Shown piece after piece: positions 19,471-29,451 of a DNA stretch of 64,000 nt. The notes beneath the pieces were generated by a model, which had not been told where the DNA came from, ran no database searches, and saw only the letters and a list, made by a program, of their open reading frames with translations. Every line of letters begins with the position of its first letter. The first letter of the stretch is position 1. Both the position numbers and the translations under genes were made by a program. Origin of the DNA: Bordetella sp. 02P26C-1 (GTDB lineage Bacteria > Pseudomonadota > Gammaproteobacteria > Burkholderiales > Burkholderiaceae_B); the NCBI RefSeq assembly GCF_009763255.1, contig NZ_WSJB01000018.1:62001-126000 (forward strand). Direction: 5' to 3'.

Positions 19471-20622
19471 TTAATAGGAATTAGGCGTGCCCGAGACCGT
19501 CTCGGCCGTGACTTTACCCCGCATGACCCGATACACCCAGGCGGTGTAGGCCGTGATGATGGGCAGGAAAAATACCACACCCAGCAACATGATCCACAAC
19601 GTCAGCGGGCTGGACGAGGCATCCCAAACCGTCAAGCCAAAGCGCGGCGCCGTCGACGAAGGCATCAGGAACGGGAAAAGCGCCAACCCGACCGTCAGAA
19701 TGATGCCCGATACCGCCGCCGACGAAAGAATAAAGGTCAGCCAGTATGCCCGCGTGCCGATCAACATCGCCACGAGCAGCGCGCCGCCCACCCCTAACGC
19801 CGGCGCGGCCCAGGCCAGCGGCCATTTCTCGAAATTAGCCAACCAGCCGCCCGTCTGCACGGCGACCGTCTTGAGCGCCGGGTCGGACGCGGCCATGAAG
19901 TTCACGCCGCTTTCGATCACGTGCCCGTCCATCCCGGCCACCACGAAGCCACCCACCACGAACAACACCGCGGTCAGCAGCGCCGTGATCTGTCCAGCAC
20001 GGCGTGCGCGCATCGCGACCGCGCCTTCCGTGCGCCAGGCCAACACCACCGCGCCGTGCATGATCAGCATCAACACACTGACCACGCCGGCCAACAAGGC
20101 AAACGGACTGAACAGCTGATAGAAATGCCCGTAGTATTCCGGCCGCAACGTGTTGGCGTCGAAGCCGAACGGCACACCCACGATCAGATTGCCCATGGCC
20201 ACACCAAACACCAGCGCCGCCAGCACCCCCGATGCGCAGAGCAAACCATCCCACGTGTTGCGCCACCGCGTGCCCTCCATCTTGCTGCGGTACTTAAAGC
20301 CCACCGGGCGAATGATGAGCGCGATCAACGCCAACATCATGGCCAGATAAAAGCCCGAGAACGACGCCGCATACAGCAAGGGCCATGCCGCAAAGATCGC
20401 GCCGCCAGCCGTGATCAGCCACACCTGGTTGCCTTCCCACACCGGCCCGACGACGTTGATCACAACGCGTCTTTCCACATCAGTGCGCGCGACCACCGGC
20501 AGCAACGCCGCGATCCCCAGGTCAAAGCCGTCCATCACCGCGAAGGCGATCAACAGCACGCCCAAGAGCGCCCACCACACGACGCGCAGCGTCGCGTAAT
20601 CCAAAGGTATTAATGATTCCAC
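19471..20622 (-). CDS. cydB: Cytochrome bd ubiquinol oxidase subunit II
   Basis: A 383-residue multi-spanning membrane subunit of cytochrome bd. The N-terminal LRVVWWALLGVLLIAFAVMDGFD (motif AVMDGFDLG) and GPVWEGNQVWLIT are diagnostic, with FAAWPLLYAASFSG after them. Length matches E. coli CydB (379). It packs against CydA and supplies the oxygen and proton path. It starts 15 nt after the cydA stop in the same operon. Confidence 0.95.
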   Translation of the reverse strand: MESLIPLDYATLRVVWWALLGVLLIAFAVMDGFDLGIAALLPVVARTDVERRVVINVVGPVWEGNQVWLITAGGAIFAAWPLLYAASFSGFYLAMMLALIALIIRPVGFKYRSKMEGTRWRNTWDGLLCASGVLAALVFGVAMGNLIVGVPFGFDANTLRPEYYGHFYQLFSPFALLAGVVSVLMLIMHGAVVLAWRTEGAVAMRARRAGQITALLTAVLFVVGGFVVAGMDGHVIESGVNFMAASDPALKTVAVQTGGWLANFEKWPLAWAAPALGVGGALLVAMLIGTRAYWLTFILSSAAVSGIILTVGLALFPFLMPSSTAPRFGLTVWDASSSPLTLWIMLLGVVFFLPIITAYTAWVYRVMRGKVTAETVSGTPNSY

Positions 20623-20637
20623 GTGCGAACTCCGTAC

Positions 20638-22215
20638 TTAAACTGCTTCTGCGGCGACCGCGACCGGGTCGGCTTGCGACGAACGGTGCGCGGGCTTATC
20701 CGACTTCGGACCCGCCTTGATCGCATGCAGCATGACCTTCACGCCGATGATCAACAACACGGTGTAGAGCACCAGGAATATCGTCAGGCTCGTCACCAGA
20801 TCCACGAACGACAGACCGGAGGCGGCATAGTAGGTCGGCAGCACCCCTTCGATAACCCAAGGCTGACGGCCATACTCCGCCACGAACCAGCCCGCCTCGA
20901 TCGCGATCCATGGCACGGGCAAGCTCCACAGCGCGATCTTCATCAAGCGCGGACGGCGATCCAAACGACCCTTGGACGCCAGCCAGAACGCCACCGCGAA
21001 GAAGGCAATCAGATACATACCAGCCGCGACCATGATGCGGAAGGCCCAGAACAGGGGCGCGACCGTCGGGATGGTATCCACCGCCGCTTGCTGAATATCG
21101 GCATCGGTGGCTTTGCTCAAATCGGGCTGATACCGCTTGACCAAGAGCGCATAGCCCAGATCCGGCCAGCCCTTTTCCACCGTGGCGCGGGCCTCGGTAT
21201 CGCTGGGATTGGCGCGCAAGCGCTGCATCGCCTCATAGGTCACGATGCCTTGGCGGATACGACCCTCGGCGCGATGCACCAACTCATCAATACCCAGCAT
21301 CGGCGTGGTCAACGAACGCGTACCGATAATCCCCATGACGTAGGGAATCTCGATCGCGAAATCGTTCTTGCGCTCTTCTTGATTTGGGATCGCGAACAAA
21401 TTGAAGCTGGCCGGCGCGGGCTCGGTATGCCACATGGCTTCCATGGCGGCGATCTTCATCTTTTGATGCTCGGTCGTCAGATAGCCGCTCTCGTCACCCA
21501 GCACCACGACCGACAGCGAGGCCGCCAGCCCGAAGCTCGCGGCAACCGCCATCGAGCGCTTGGCCAGATCCACATGCCGACGGCGCAGCAGATACCAGGC
21601 GCTGACCGACATCACGAACATGGCGCCCGCGACATAACCGGCGCTGACCGTGTGCACGAACTTAGCCTGCGCCACCGGGTTGAAGAACACCGCGGCAAAG
21701 TCGGTCATCTCCATGCGCATCGTGTCGGGATTGAATACCGCACCCACCGGGTTCTGCATCCAGCCGTTGGCCACGAGGATCCACAGCGCGGAAAAGTTCG
21801 TTCCGAACGCCACCAGCCAGGTCACCACCAGGTGACTGACTTTCGACATACGGTTCCAGCCGAAGAAAAACAGACCGACAAAGGTGGCCTCAAGGAAGAA
21901 CGCCATCAGCCCTTCCAGCGCGAGCGGCGCGCCGAACACGTCGCCCACGTAATGGCTGTAGTAGGACCAGTTCATCCCGAACTGGAACTCCATCACCACG
22001 CCCGTGGCCACACCCAGCGCGAAGTTGATGCCGAACAGCGTGCCCCAGAACATCGTCATGCGGCGCCAGATGTCGCGGCCCGTCATGACGTAGACGCTTT
22101 CCATGATGGCCAGAATGAACGACAGGCCCAGCGTCAGTGGTACGAAGATGAAGTGATACATGGCCGTCGCGGCAAACTGCAGCCGCGACAGGTCAACAAC
22201 GTCCAGGTCAACCAT
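20638..22215 (-). CDS. cydA: Cytochrome bd ubiquinol oxidase subunit I
   Basis: A 525-residue heme-bearing subunit that oxidises quinol and reduces oxygen to water without pumping protons. It starts with LSRLQFAATAMYHFIFVPLTLG, containing the first heme-ligand His, and FVHTVSAGYVAGAMFV carries another. The length equals E. coli CydA (522), so it belongs to the long Q-loop class. A Shine-Dalgarno CAGGAGTGG lies just upstream of ATG 22215. The 126-nt gap before it separates it from a GbsR/MarR regulator on the same strand. Confidence 0.95.
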   Translation of the reverse strand: MVDLDVVDLSRLQFAATAMYHFIFVPLTLGLSFILAIMESVYVMTGRDIWRRMTMFWGTLFGINFALGVATGVVMEFQFGMNWSYYSHYVGDVFGAPLALEGLMAFFLEATFVGLFFFGWNRMSKVSHLVVTWLVAFGTNFSALWILVANGWMQNPVGAVFNPDTMRMEMTDFAAVFFNPVAQAKFVHTVSAGYVAGAMFVMSVSAWYLLRRRHVDLAKRSMAVAASFGLAASLSVVVLGDESGYLTTEHQKMKIAAMEAMWHTEPAPASFNLFAIPNQEERKNDFAIEIPYVMGIIGTRSLTTPMLGIDELVHRAEGRIRQGIVTYEAMQRLRANPSDTEARATVEKGWPDLGYALLVKRYQPDLSKATDADIQQAAVDTIPTVAPLFWAFRIMVAAGMYLIAFFAVAFWLASKGRLDRRPRLMKIALWSLPVPWIAIEAGWFVAEYGRQPWVIEGVLPTYYAASGLSFVDLVTSLTIFLVLYTVLLIIGVKVMLHAIKAGPKSDKPAHRSSQADPVAVAAEAV

Positions 22216-22341
22216 GATCCACTCCTGAACGAATGACGACCATCACCGAAACGCTGGCGCTCGCGCCGGCATAACGGATGTCCCTTGTGGATCGGGACAG
22301 ATAAAACGACTTCATGGCAATTCTCTTGATGCGCTGCGGCG

Positions 22342-22887
22342 TCAGTCCCGGCCCCGCAGCTTGCCGGCAAAATCCAATACCTTCTGCACCTTCGTACCCA
22401 GGCTCATCAAACGTTTGAGCGTCTCGGGCGGCAGGTCATGCACCTCGTCAAACCACCCGGTCGTCAACTCGATGAGCTCAAGCATTTCCTTCATGCGCCG
22501 CTGGGCGTAGACCTCCGACTCGCCCGAGGGCGACTCAAGCAAGGTGTCGCGCAGCAGGGTGAGCGTCGGGTCGATCTCGCGGCGGCGCTTTTCCTCCATG
22601 AGGATGCGAAAGATCTCCCAAACGTCCTTCGGCGTGTCGAAGTAATCGCGCCGGTCGCCAACCTGATGCACCAGCCTCACCAAGCGCCAGGACTGCAGCT
22701 CCTTGAGCCCCATGCTGACGTTGGATCGCGAAAACCCCAGCGCCTCGGCGATGTCGTCAGCGTTCAGCGGCCGGGACGACAAGAACAGCAAGGCGTACAT
22801 CTGCCCCACCGTGCGATTGACGCCCCAACGGCTGCCCATTTCGCCAAAGTGCAGGACAAATCGTTCGGTCTGAGGGCTGAGCGGCAT
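22342..22887 (-). CDS. GbsR/MarR-family transcriptional regulator upstream of cydABXDC
   Basis: A 181-residue regulator with a winged helix-turn-helix, DDIAEALGFSRSNVSMGLKEL followed by GDRRDYF (split here), near residues 40-85, and an alpha-helical C-terminal half. The N-terminal FVLHFGEMGSRWGVNRTVGQMYALL matches the GbsR subgroup of MarR (motif MGSRWGVNRT). It is co-oriented with and directly upstream of cydA, and a near-perfect palindrome lies 13 nt upstream of its start. I infer that it regulates itself and the bd oxidase operon; the signal is unknown. Confidence 0.85.
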   Translation of the reverse strand: MPLSPQTERFVLHFGEMGSRWGVNRTVGQMYALLFLSSRPLNADDIAEALGFSRSNVSMGLKELQSWRLVRLVHQVGDRRDYFDTPKDVWEIFRILMEEKRRREIDPTLTLLRDTLLESPSGESEVYAQRRMKEMLELIELTTGWFDEVHDLPPETLKRLMSLGTKVQKVLDFAGKLRGRD

Positions 22888-22900
22888 AATTTCGTTACTC

Positions 22901-22924
22901 TAATTTCAGGAATTTCTGAAATTA
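22901..22924. promoter_or_regulatory. Palindromic operator upstream of the GbsR-like gene
   Basis: Arms TAATTTCAG (22901-22909) and CTGAAATTA (22916-22924) are perfect inverted repeats around the centre GAATTT. A further TAATTTC at 22888-22894 forms a direct repeat with the left arm. The site begins 13 nt upstream of the regulator's start codon and stands out as AT-rich in a GC-rich region, so autoregulation is likely. No consensus for this regulator is known to me. Confidence 0.55.
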
Positions 22925-23172
22925 TCGAACAAACCGAATGACAAGGCAAACAGCATGCGCGTCTGCGCTACCAAAGCGAGCTAGAAATCAGGAAGGGGAA
23001 GGTGTCACGGCCGAGATGATACGACCGCCGAAGAGAGAAGTTCGCGGATTTTGACCGACAAACGACGATGCAATGACAAAGATCAAAAAAACACGTTATT
23101 TCATGGCAATCGCCTCGACACGACTCTGCCCTCGTTAACGAGGCCGTCGTGCCGAGCGGCGATTGCTTCGCG

Positions 23173-24396
23173 TCACTCGCCGGACGCAGCCTTTACCGTC
23201 ACCGAGGAAGACACGCGTTTAGCTTTTTCACGTGCCGCTTCGACATCGCTGTCCACCGCCAGCGCCACGCCCATACGGCGTTTGACGAAGGATTCGGGCT
23301 TACCGAACAGGCGCACGTCCGTGCCCGGCGACAAGGCCTGCGCCAACCCGTGAAAGCTCACGCCGCGCGATTCCACACCGCCATAGATCACGCTGCTAGC
23401 CCCCGGCTGGCGCAGCGACGCGTCCACCGGCAAACCCAGTAACGCACGCGCATGCAGCTCGAATTCGCTTTGCGACTGCGTGATCATGGTCACCATGCCC
23501 GTATCGTGCGGACGCGGGCTGACTTCGGAGAACCACACCTGATCGCCCGCGACGAAGAGTTCGACACCAAACACGCCCATGCCGCCCAACTCGCCGGTGA
23601 TCGCCCGCGCGATTTCGCGCGCGCGCTCCAGCGCGACCGGCGACATAGGATGCGGCTGCCAGCTCTCGACATAATCGCCATCGACCTGACGATGGCCGAT
23701 CGGCTCGCAGAATTGCGTCTGGATTTGCCCGTCCGCGCCGCGAGCCCGCACGGTCAAGAGCGTGATCTCGTAATCGAAACGGATGAATCCCTCGACAATA
23801 ATGCGGCCCGCACCCACCCGGCCGCCTTCTTGAGAATATTGCCAAGCCGACGCGATATCGTCCGGCCCGTGGATGACAGACTGGCCTTTCCCCGAGGAAG
23901 ACATCACCGGCTTGACCACGCAGGGGTAGCCGATGCCCTCGTCGATAGCCGCGCGCAGCTCGGCCTCGCTGTCGACGAATCGATAGGGCGAGGTCGGCAG
24001 GCCCAGCGTTTCGGCGGCCAGACGGCGAATGCCTTCACGATTCATGGTCAGTTTCGCCGCGCGCGCCGTGGGCGTGACGCGCACCGCGCCGGCGGCTTCC
24101 AGCTCGACCAGAACGTCAGTGGCGATCGCCTCGATCTCGGGCACCACCACATCAGGACGTTCCTCCTCGATCACGCGCCGCAGGGCCTGGGCGTCGGTCA
24201 TCGGGATCACATGCGCGCGATGCGCGACCTGGTGGCCGGGCGCATCGGCGTAGCGATCCACCGCGATCACTTCCACGCCCAGGCGTTGCAAGGCGATCAC
24301 GACCTCTTTGCCGAGCTCGCCGGCGCCTAGCAACATGACCCGGGTGGCCGAGGGGGACAGGGGCGTGCCGAGCACGGGCGCGGGGACGGTGGACAT
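23173..24396 (-). CDS. purT: Formate-dependent phosphoribosylglycinamide formyltransferase (GAR transformylase 2)
   Basis: A 407-residue ATP-grasp enzyme that formylates GAR with formate and ATP in purine synthesis. Family motifs: [18 protein letters not shown] near the N terminus, [19 protein letters not shown] (motif [11 protein letters not shown]), [12 protein letters not shown] for the ATP-grasp loop, and [14 protein letters not shown] start at ATG 24396 (MSTVPAP), which matches the usual PurT N terminus; an upstream in-frame start would add 64 unconserved residues. It is divergent from kdsD with 117 nt between the starts. Confidence 0.94.
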   Translation of the reverse strand: MSTVPAPVLGTPLSPSATRVMLLGAGELGKEVVIALQRLGVEVIAVDRYADAPGHQVAHRAHVIPMTDAQALRRVIEEERPDVVVPEIEAIATDVLVELEAAGAVRVTPTARAAKLTMNREGIRRLAAETLGLPTSPYRFVDSEAELRAAIDEGIGYPCVVKPVMSSSGKGQSVIHGPDDIASAWQYSQEGGRVGAGRIIVEGFIRFDYEITLLTVRARGADGQIQTQFCEPIGHRQVDGDYVESWQPHPMSPVALERAREIARAITGELGGMGVFGVELFVAGDQVWFSEVSPRPHDTGMVTMITQSQSEFELHARALLGLPVDASLRQPGASSVIYGGVESRGVSFHGLAQALSPGTDVRLFGKPESFVKRRMGVALAVDSDVEAAREKAKRVSSSVTVKAASGE

Positions 24397-24513
24397 GATT
24401 GAAAACCTGTGGGAATGAGAATGAACGGATTGAGGCGCGATTTTCGCGCCGTGAGCATGCCATAGCCGCCAAGTCACAGCAACTCTGGGCGTCCTGCGAT
24501 TAAAATCCGCCCC

Positions 24514-25503
24514 ATGACCGATCATCCTACTCTCTCGCCCGACATGGCGCTTGCCTCGGCGCGTCGCACGCTGCATATCGAAGCGCAAGCGATCACCGAC
24601 CTCTCCGCGCGCCTGAACGCCGATTTCACGCGCGTGGTGGAGCTATTGCTGAATTGCCGCGGCCGTGTGGTGGTCAGCGGCATCGGCAAGACCGGCCATA
24701 TCGCGCGCAAGATCGCCGCGACGCTGGCTTCTACCGGCACCCCCGCCTTTTTCGTCCACGCCGCCGAAGCCATCCACGGCGACCTCGGCATGGTGACCCG
24801 CGACGATGTGTTAATCGCGATCTCGCATTCGGGCTCGGGCCAGGAACTGCTGACCATTTTGCCGGTGGCGCGCCGCATGGGCGCACGGCTGGTGGCCATG
24901 ACAGGCAACCCGCAATCCGAATTGGCGCGCCTGGCCGATTTGCACCTGGATACCAGCGTGGCGCAAGAGGCCTGTCCGCTCAATCTGGCGCCCACCGCAA
25001 GCACCACGGTGGCCCTCGCCCTGGGCGACGCGCTGGCCGTGGCATGCCTGGAAGCACGCGGTTTTGGTCCCGAGGACTTTGCCCGGTCACACCCCGGCGG
25101 CACGCTGGGCCGCCGTCTGCTGACCCACGTGCGCGACGTCATGCGCCAAGGCCCCGCCCTGCCCTTGGTCAAGGAAGACTCCGCCCTGTTTCCCGCGCTC
25201 GAGGAAATGTCGGCCAAAGGCATGGGAATGGCCATCGTGGTAGATTCATCAGGCAAGCCGGTTGGAATCTTTACCGATGGCGACTTACGCCGTCTGATTG
25301 AACGCCTTGGGGATATCCGTAGTCTAACGGTGGCCCAGGGCATGACCCGCTCGCCGCGCAGCATCGGCCCCGATGCGCTCGCTGTCGACGCCGCGCGCCT
25401 GATGGACGAACAGCGTCTGAACCAGATGCTGGTCGTCGACGCCGACGGCGCCCTGCTGGGCGCTTTGCATATGCATGATCTGATGGCTGCCAAGGTAGTA
25501 TGA
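24514..25503 (+). CDS. kdsD: D-arabinose 5-phosphate isomerase
   Basis: A 329-residue sugar-phosphate isomerase converting ribulose 5-phosphate to arabinose 5-phosphate, the first step of Kdo synthesis for LPS. An N-terminal SIS domain (about 40-175) has [21 protein letters not shown] (motif GIGKTGHI) and [10 protein letters not shown], and [12 protein letters not shown] is the family-specific loop. Two CBS domains occupy about 210-329. It is the first gene of kdsD-kdsC-lptC-lptA-lptB, and its stop overlaps the kdsC start (ATGA). Confidence 0.95.
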   Translation: MTDHPTLSPDMALASARRTLHIEAQAITDLSARLNADFTRVVELLLNCRGRVVVSGIGKTGHIARKIAATLASTGTPAFFVHAAEAIHGDLGMVTRDDVLIAISHSGSGQELLTILPVARRMGARLVAMTGNPQSELARLADLHLDTSVAQEACPLNLAPTASTTVALALGDALAVACLEARGFGPEDFARSHPGGTLGRRLLTHVRDVMRQGPALPLVKEDSALFPALEEMSAKGMGMAIVVDSSGKPVGIFTDGDLRRLIERLGDIRSLTVAQGMTRSPRSIGPDALAVDAARLMDEQRLNQMLVVDADGALLGALHMHDLMAAKVV

Positions 25504-26108
25504 CGATGACCCTTCCCCGTAGCACCCCCCACCCCGCCGAAGCCCTGGTGCTGGCGCGCGTTGCCCCCGCGATTCGTGAGAGGGCCACGAACGTGCGCCT
25601 CATGGTGTTCGACGTCGATGGCGTGCTGACCGACGGCAGCCTCTACTACGGCGAAAACGGCGAAGTATTCAAACGCTTTCATGCCCTCGACGGCCATGGA
25701 CTGCGTTTGCTGATAGAGGGTGGATTGAAAGTCGCGCTGGTGACTGGCCGATCCGGCCCCATCGCGGCGCGGCGCGCGGCCGAGCTCGGCATCGCCGACG
25801 TGATGCAAGGCATCCGCGATAAATCGGCCGCGGTGACCGAACTTGCTCAGCGCCACAACCTCGACCTCACGCAGACGGGATTCATGGGCGATGACATCAT
25901 CGACTTGCCTGCGATGAAACGTGTGGGCTTTGCGGCCAGCGTACCGAACGCCCCGGGCTACGTCACGCAGGCCGCTCACTGGATCGCCACCAACCCCGGC
26001 GGCAGCGGCGCGGTGCGAGAATGCTGCGACCTGCTGCTCGCCGCTCAGGGCCGCCTGGGCGCATTCATGAGCGCGCCGGGCCTGCTCGGTTCTGGCGCGA
26101 TTCAGTAA
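25500..26108 (+). CDS. kdsC: 3-deoxy-D-manno-octulosonate 8-phosphate phosphatase
   Basis: A 202-residue HAD phosphatase that removes phosphate from Kdo 8-phosphate. The catalytic motif is FDVDGVLTDGSLYY (nucleophile Asp and acid Asp), with VTGRSGP as motif II and FMGDDIIDLPAM as motif IV. The N-terminal 30 residues precede the conserved core, a modest extension. Translationally coupled to kdsD by a 4-nt overlap; lptC follows after 13 nt. Confidence 0.94.
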   Translation: MTMTLPRSTPHPAEALVLARVAPAIRERATNVRLMVFDVDGVLTDGSLYYGENGEVFKRFHALDGHGLRLLIEGGLKVALVTGRSGPIAARRAAELGIADVMQGIRDKSAAVTELAQRHNLDLTQTGFMGDDIIDLPAMKRVGFAASVPNAPGYVTQAAHWIATNPGGSGAVRECCDLLLAAQGRLGAFMSAPGLLGSGAIQ

Positions 26109-26121
26109 CACGCGATCTGCA

Positions 26122-26733
26122 ATGAAAGAACGTCTCCCCGCGCTCATCGCTCTCGTTATCTTGATCACGCTGGTGGCGGGCACGTGGTGGGCGGCCGATT
26201 ACGCACAACGCGCGATTCCGATCGATCCGCCGCGCCGTCTTACCCACGAAATGGACTCCTGGGGCCGCAACTTCGTCATGTTGCGCACCGATCAGACTGG
26301 CCGGCCCATCAACCGCATGGAAGGCGACTACGTCGAACACTTTCCCGACGATGACTCCTATCATGTCGAGGCGCCACGCGCGATCGGCCAACACCTGGAC
26401 AATCCGCTGACCGTCGGCACGGCGAATACGGCCGTGATGGAAAGCGGCGGCAAGCGCATCGTCATGAACGGGCAGGCGCATGTGGTGCGCCAAGCAGACG
26501 CGAAAAACGATGCGCTCGATGTGCGCAGCGAACAACTCATCATCGTGCCCGATGAGGATGTGATCTATACCGAACTGCCCGCTGTCGTGCTCAAGGGCAA
26601 TTCCCGCATGAGTGGCACCGGCATGCACTACAACAACAAAACCCGGCAACTGCAGGTATCCGCGTCCACCGACGTGGAAATTGCTGGCTCCGAAACACGC
26701 AGCCGTCCTCGTGACGGCGCCAACCAAGACTGA
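26122..26733 (+). CDS. lptC: LPS export protein LptC
   Basis: A 203-residue bitopic inner-membrane protein. One N-terminal transmembrane helix (about 7-25) is followed by a periplasmic OstA-like beta-jellyroll (FVMLRTDQTGRPINRMEGDYVEHFPDD, motif MEGDYVEH). It bridges LptBFG to LptA in the LPS transport bridge. Sequence is weakly conserved, but size, topology and the position between kdsC and lptA make the call clear. lptA begins 2 nt after its stop. Confidence 0.9.
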   Translation: MKERLPALIALVILITLVAGTWWAADYAQRAIPIDPPRRLTHEMDSWGRNFVMLRTDQTGRPINRMEGDYVEHFPDDDSYHVEAPRAIGQHLDNPLTVGTANTAVMESGGKRIVMNGQAHVVRQADAKNDALDVRSEQLIIVPDEDVIYTELPAVVLKGNSRMSGTGMHYNNKTRQLQVSASTDVEIAGSETRSRPRDGANQD

Positions 26734-26735
26734 TC

Positions 26736-27371
26736 ATGAGCGACCTCCGGACCTTCTCAGACCATCGACTCGCGCGCCTGGGCGCGCTGTTCTTGACGGC
26801 AGTGTCGCTCGGCGTGGGCGCGAGCGCGCATGCCCAGCAGCAAGACAAACCCGCCGAAGAACCCAGCACCATGATTTTGTCGGACACGCTGCAGTACGAC
26901 GACATCAATCGCAAAAGCGTCTTTACGGGCAATGTCGTGCTCACGCGCGGGCTCATGAGGCTCACGGCCGATGACCTCGAAGTGCGCGAAGACGAGTCCG
27001 GCAACCAGCTCGGCACGGCCAAGGCCAATAAGGGCAAAGTCGTAACCATCCGTCAGGAACGTCCCGAGACCTACGAGGTCATCGAAGGCAAAGGCCTGCG
27101 CGCGGAATATGACAGCAATAAAAGCCAGTTCGATCTTATCGGCCAGGCCGTCGTCACGCGCTTTATCTGCGGCAAACCGTTCGACACCATTCGTGGCGAA
27201 CGGGTACGCTACAACGAGAAGACCGGCACGTATTCGGCGCAAGGCGGAGCGAACTCCTCTGCGCCTGGCGGACGCGTGCGTTCGGTGGTCGAACCGCGCG
27301 CCAAGGCCGATGCCGCCGCGGCCGAATGCCGCGCGGGCAAGGGCCCCAAAAACGCCCAACAAAATGGCTAA
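26736..27371 (+). CDS. lptA: LPS transport periplasmic protein LptA
   Basis: A 211-residue periplasmic protein with a signal peptide ending around AHAQQQ (residue 30) and an OstA domain (TMILSDTLQYDDINRKSVFTGNVVLTRG, motif FTGNVVLTRG). LptA monomers stack to form the filament that carries LPS across the periplasm. The C-terminal tail (about 175-211) is basic and low-complexity. It starts 2 nt after lptC and is followed 30 nt later by lptB. Confidence 0.93.
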   Translation: MSDLRTFSDHRLARLGALFLTAVSLGVGASAHAQQQDKPAEEPSTMILSDTLQYDDINRKSVFTGNVVLTRGLMRLTADDLEVREDESGNQLGTAKANKGKVVTIRQERPETYEVIEGKGLRAEYDSNKSQFDLIGQAVVTRFICGKPFDTIRGERVRYNEKTGTYSAQGGANSSAPGGRVRSVVEPRAKADAAAAECRAGKGPKNAQQNG

Positions 27372-27401
27372 TTCCTCACCGTCTTTCACAGTGGCGCATC
27401 A

Positions 27402-28193
<792 letters not shown>

Positions 28194-28349
28194 CGCTTGG
28201 GGGTTTGCAGTGAACTTGTAATACTCCCCAGAGTCGATACACTAGTAGTCAGAGAGTTTGATTCCAACCTTTTGCATAGGAGACGTTGTTATCCATTTTC
28301 CCGCGCGTTAAGCGCACCTTTTCTCTTTGATCTAGAAGGAGAGCGCACT

Positions 28350-28688
28350 ATGAACCTGAGCATTTGCGGTCGTCACCTCGACGTCACCCCGGCCATCCGG
28401 GAATATGTCATGAACAAGCTGGCGCGAGTTTTGCGGCATTTCGATAATGTGATCGACACACAGGTCATGCTCTCAGTAGAGCCCCTGCGGCATACTGCCG
28501 AAATCACCATGCGACTGCGTGGCAAGGATATTCACTGCGAAGCGGTGGATGAAAACCTCTATGCAGCCATCGACCTCATGGTCGACAAAGTCGATCGCCA
28601 GGTCATTAAACACAAAGACAAGCTGCAAAGCTTTAGTGCGGACTCCGTGAGGCGCCAAGTCGACGTCGTTGCGCCGCCTACCGCATAG
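28350..28688 (+). CDS. hpf: Ribosome hibernation-promoting factor, short form
   Basis: A 112-residue HPF/YfiA-family protein that binds the 30S subunit and promotes inactive ribosome dimers in stationary phase. It contains MNLSICGRHLDVTPAIREYV (motif GRHLDVTPAIREYV) and KDIHCEAVDENLYAAIDLM, with no C-terminal dimerisation domain, hence the short form. I start at ATG 28350 because AGAAGGAG lies at 28334-28341. A weak sigma70-like promoter (TTGTAA 28216-28221, 16 nt, TACACT 28238-28243) may serve it. It sits between lptB and ptsN, its usual neighbourhood next to rpoN, but rpoN is absent. Confidence 0.92.
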   Translation: MNLSICGRHLDVTPAIREYVMNKLARVLRHFDNVIDTQVMLSVEPLRHTAEITMRLRGKDIHCEAVDENLYAAIDLMVDKVDRQVIKHKDKLQSFSADSVRRQVDVVAPPTA

Positions 28689-28827
28689 TCAAGCTGCATA
28701 GCATCGCATAGCTCGCACCTGCAGGTGCCCGAGCTCTGAGTGCCAGCGCTTTTATGATCCAAATTGGATCACACAGACACCGGTGTCCCGCAAGTTTCAT
28801 GAGACTTGATCGGGGCATCGGCAAGAA

Positions 28828-28849
28828 CCTCCCTCCCCTTTCCCCCCTC
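28828..28849 (-). other. Purine-strand G-rich tract in the hpf-ptsN gap
   Basis: A 22-nt pure pyrimidine run on the plus strand. The minus strand therefore reads four or more G runs (6, 4, 3 and 2 G) separated by one to three A. Such spacing could form a G-quadruplex. It lies in the 289-nt gap between hpf and ptsN, about 100 nt upstream of the ptsN promoter. No other feature is evident in the rest of that gap apart from the promoter. Confidence 0.45.
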
Positions 28850-28942
28850 AAAACGTGCAACTCGGTTGAAAACGCCTCTTTCCTTTTGGGCGAGTATCCG
28901 ACTATGCTCTCGTACTTGTACAGGTTCGCGATCGCAGTGATT

Positions 28943-28971
28943 TTTTGCACTGCGGCATAACACCCTATAAT
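28943..28971 (+). promoter_or_regulatory. Sigma70-type promoter immediately upstream of ptsN
   Basis: A perfect -10 hexamer TATAAT lies at 28966-28971. A poor -35 (TTTTGC 28943-28948, 17-nt spacing, or TTGCAC 28945-28950, 15-nt spacing) precedes it. Transcription would start about 7 nt after the -10, at or next to the ptsN ATG (28978), and no Shine-Dalgarno is present there. Confidence 0.45.
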
Positions 28972-28977
28972 GACCGC

Positions 28978-29433
28978 ATGAATCATTTGTCGCGCATTCT
29001 CCCCGCCGGCAACATCGTGCTCGACCTGGCCGTCACTAGTAAGAAACGGGCATTCGAGCAGGCCGGGCTACTTTTTGAAAATCACCATGGTCTGGCCCGA
29101 ACGGTTGTGTTCGACAGCCTGTTCTCTCGCGAGCGATTGGGATCCACCGCGCTCGGTCAGGGAGTCGCGGTGCCGCATGGCCGGGTCAAAGGCCTGGAAT
29201 CGCCGATGGCGGCGTTTTTACGGTTGTCCCAGCCTATCGCGTTCGACGCCCCCGATGGCGAACCGGTGTCGATGCTGATGTGCCTGCTGGTGCCCGAGGC
29301 GGCCACGCAGCAGCACCTGGACATCCTGGCCGAGCTGGCACACCTCATGTCCAACAAGGCCCTACGCGAGGCATTGGCGACCGAGAAGGACCCCAACGAG
29401 GTCCACCGCATGCTGACTACCGGCCAACGCTGA
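28978..29433 (+). CDS. ptsN: Nitrogen PTS EIIA component PtsN
   Basis: A 151-residue EIIA-Ntr protein, phosphorylated on the conserved His67 in GQGVAVPHGR. It regulates potassium transport, nitrogen/carbon balance and other processes by protein contacts. LVPEAATQQHLDILAELAHL (motif QHLDILAELAHL) is typical of the family. The start at 28978 gives the usual N terminus; no ribosome-binding site precedes it, and the -10 box is only 6 nt away, suggesting a leaderless mRNA. hprK follows after 18 nt. Confidence 0.93.
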   Translation: MNHLSRILPAGNIVLDLAVTSKKRAFEQAGLLFENHHGLARTVVFDSLFSRERLGSTALGQGVAVPHGRVKGLESPMAAFLRLSQPIAFDAPDGEPVSMLMCLLVPEAATQQHLDILAELAHLMSNKALREALATEKDPNEVHRMLTTGQR

Positions 29434-29451
29434 CCCCGCAGGACGACCCCC

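Noticed and set aside
20623-22236. 537-codon plus-strand frame opposite cydA
   Set aside because: Antisense shadow of a certain gene; rich in His, Arg and Gln as expected from the reverse complement of a membrane protein gene.
22208-22315. 35-codon minus-strand frame overlapping the cydA start as a leader or CydP-like gene
   Set aside because: It has no hydrophobic segment and does not resemble small bd subunits. Its overlap with the cydA ATG could mean coupling, but nothing else supports it.
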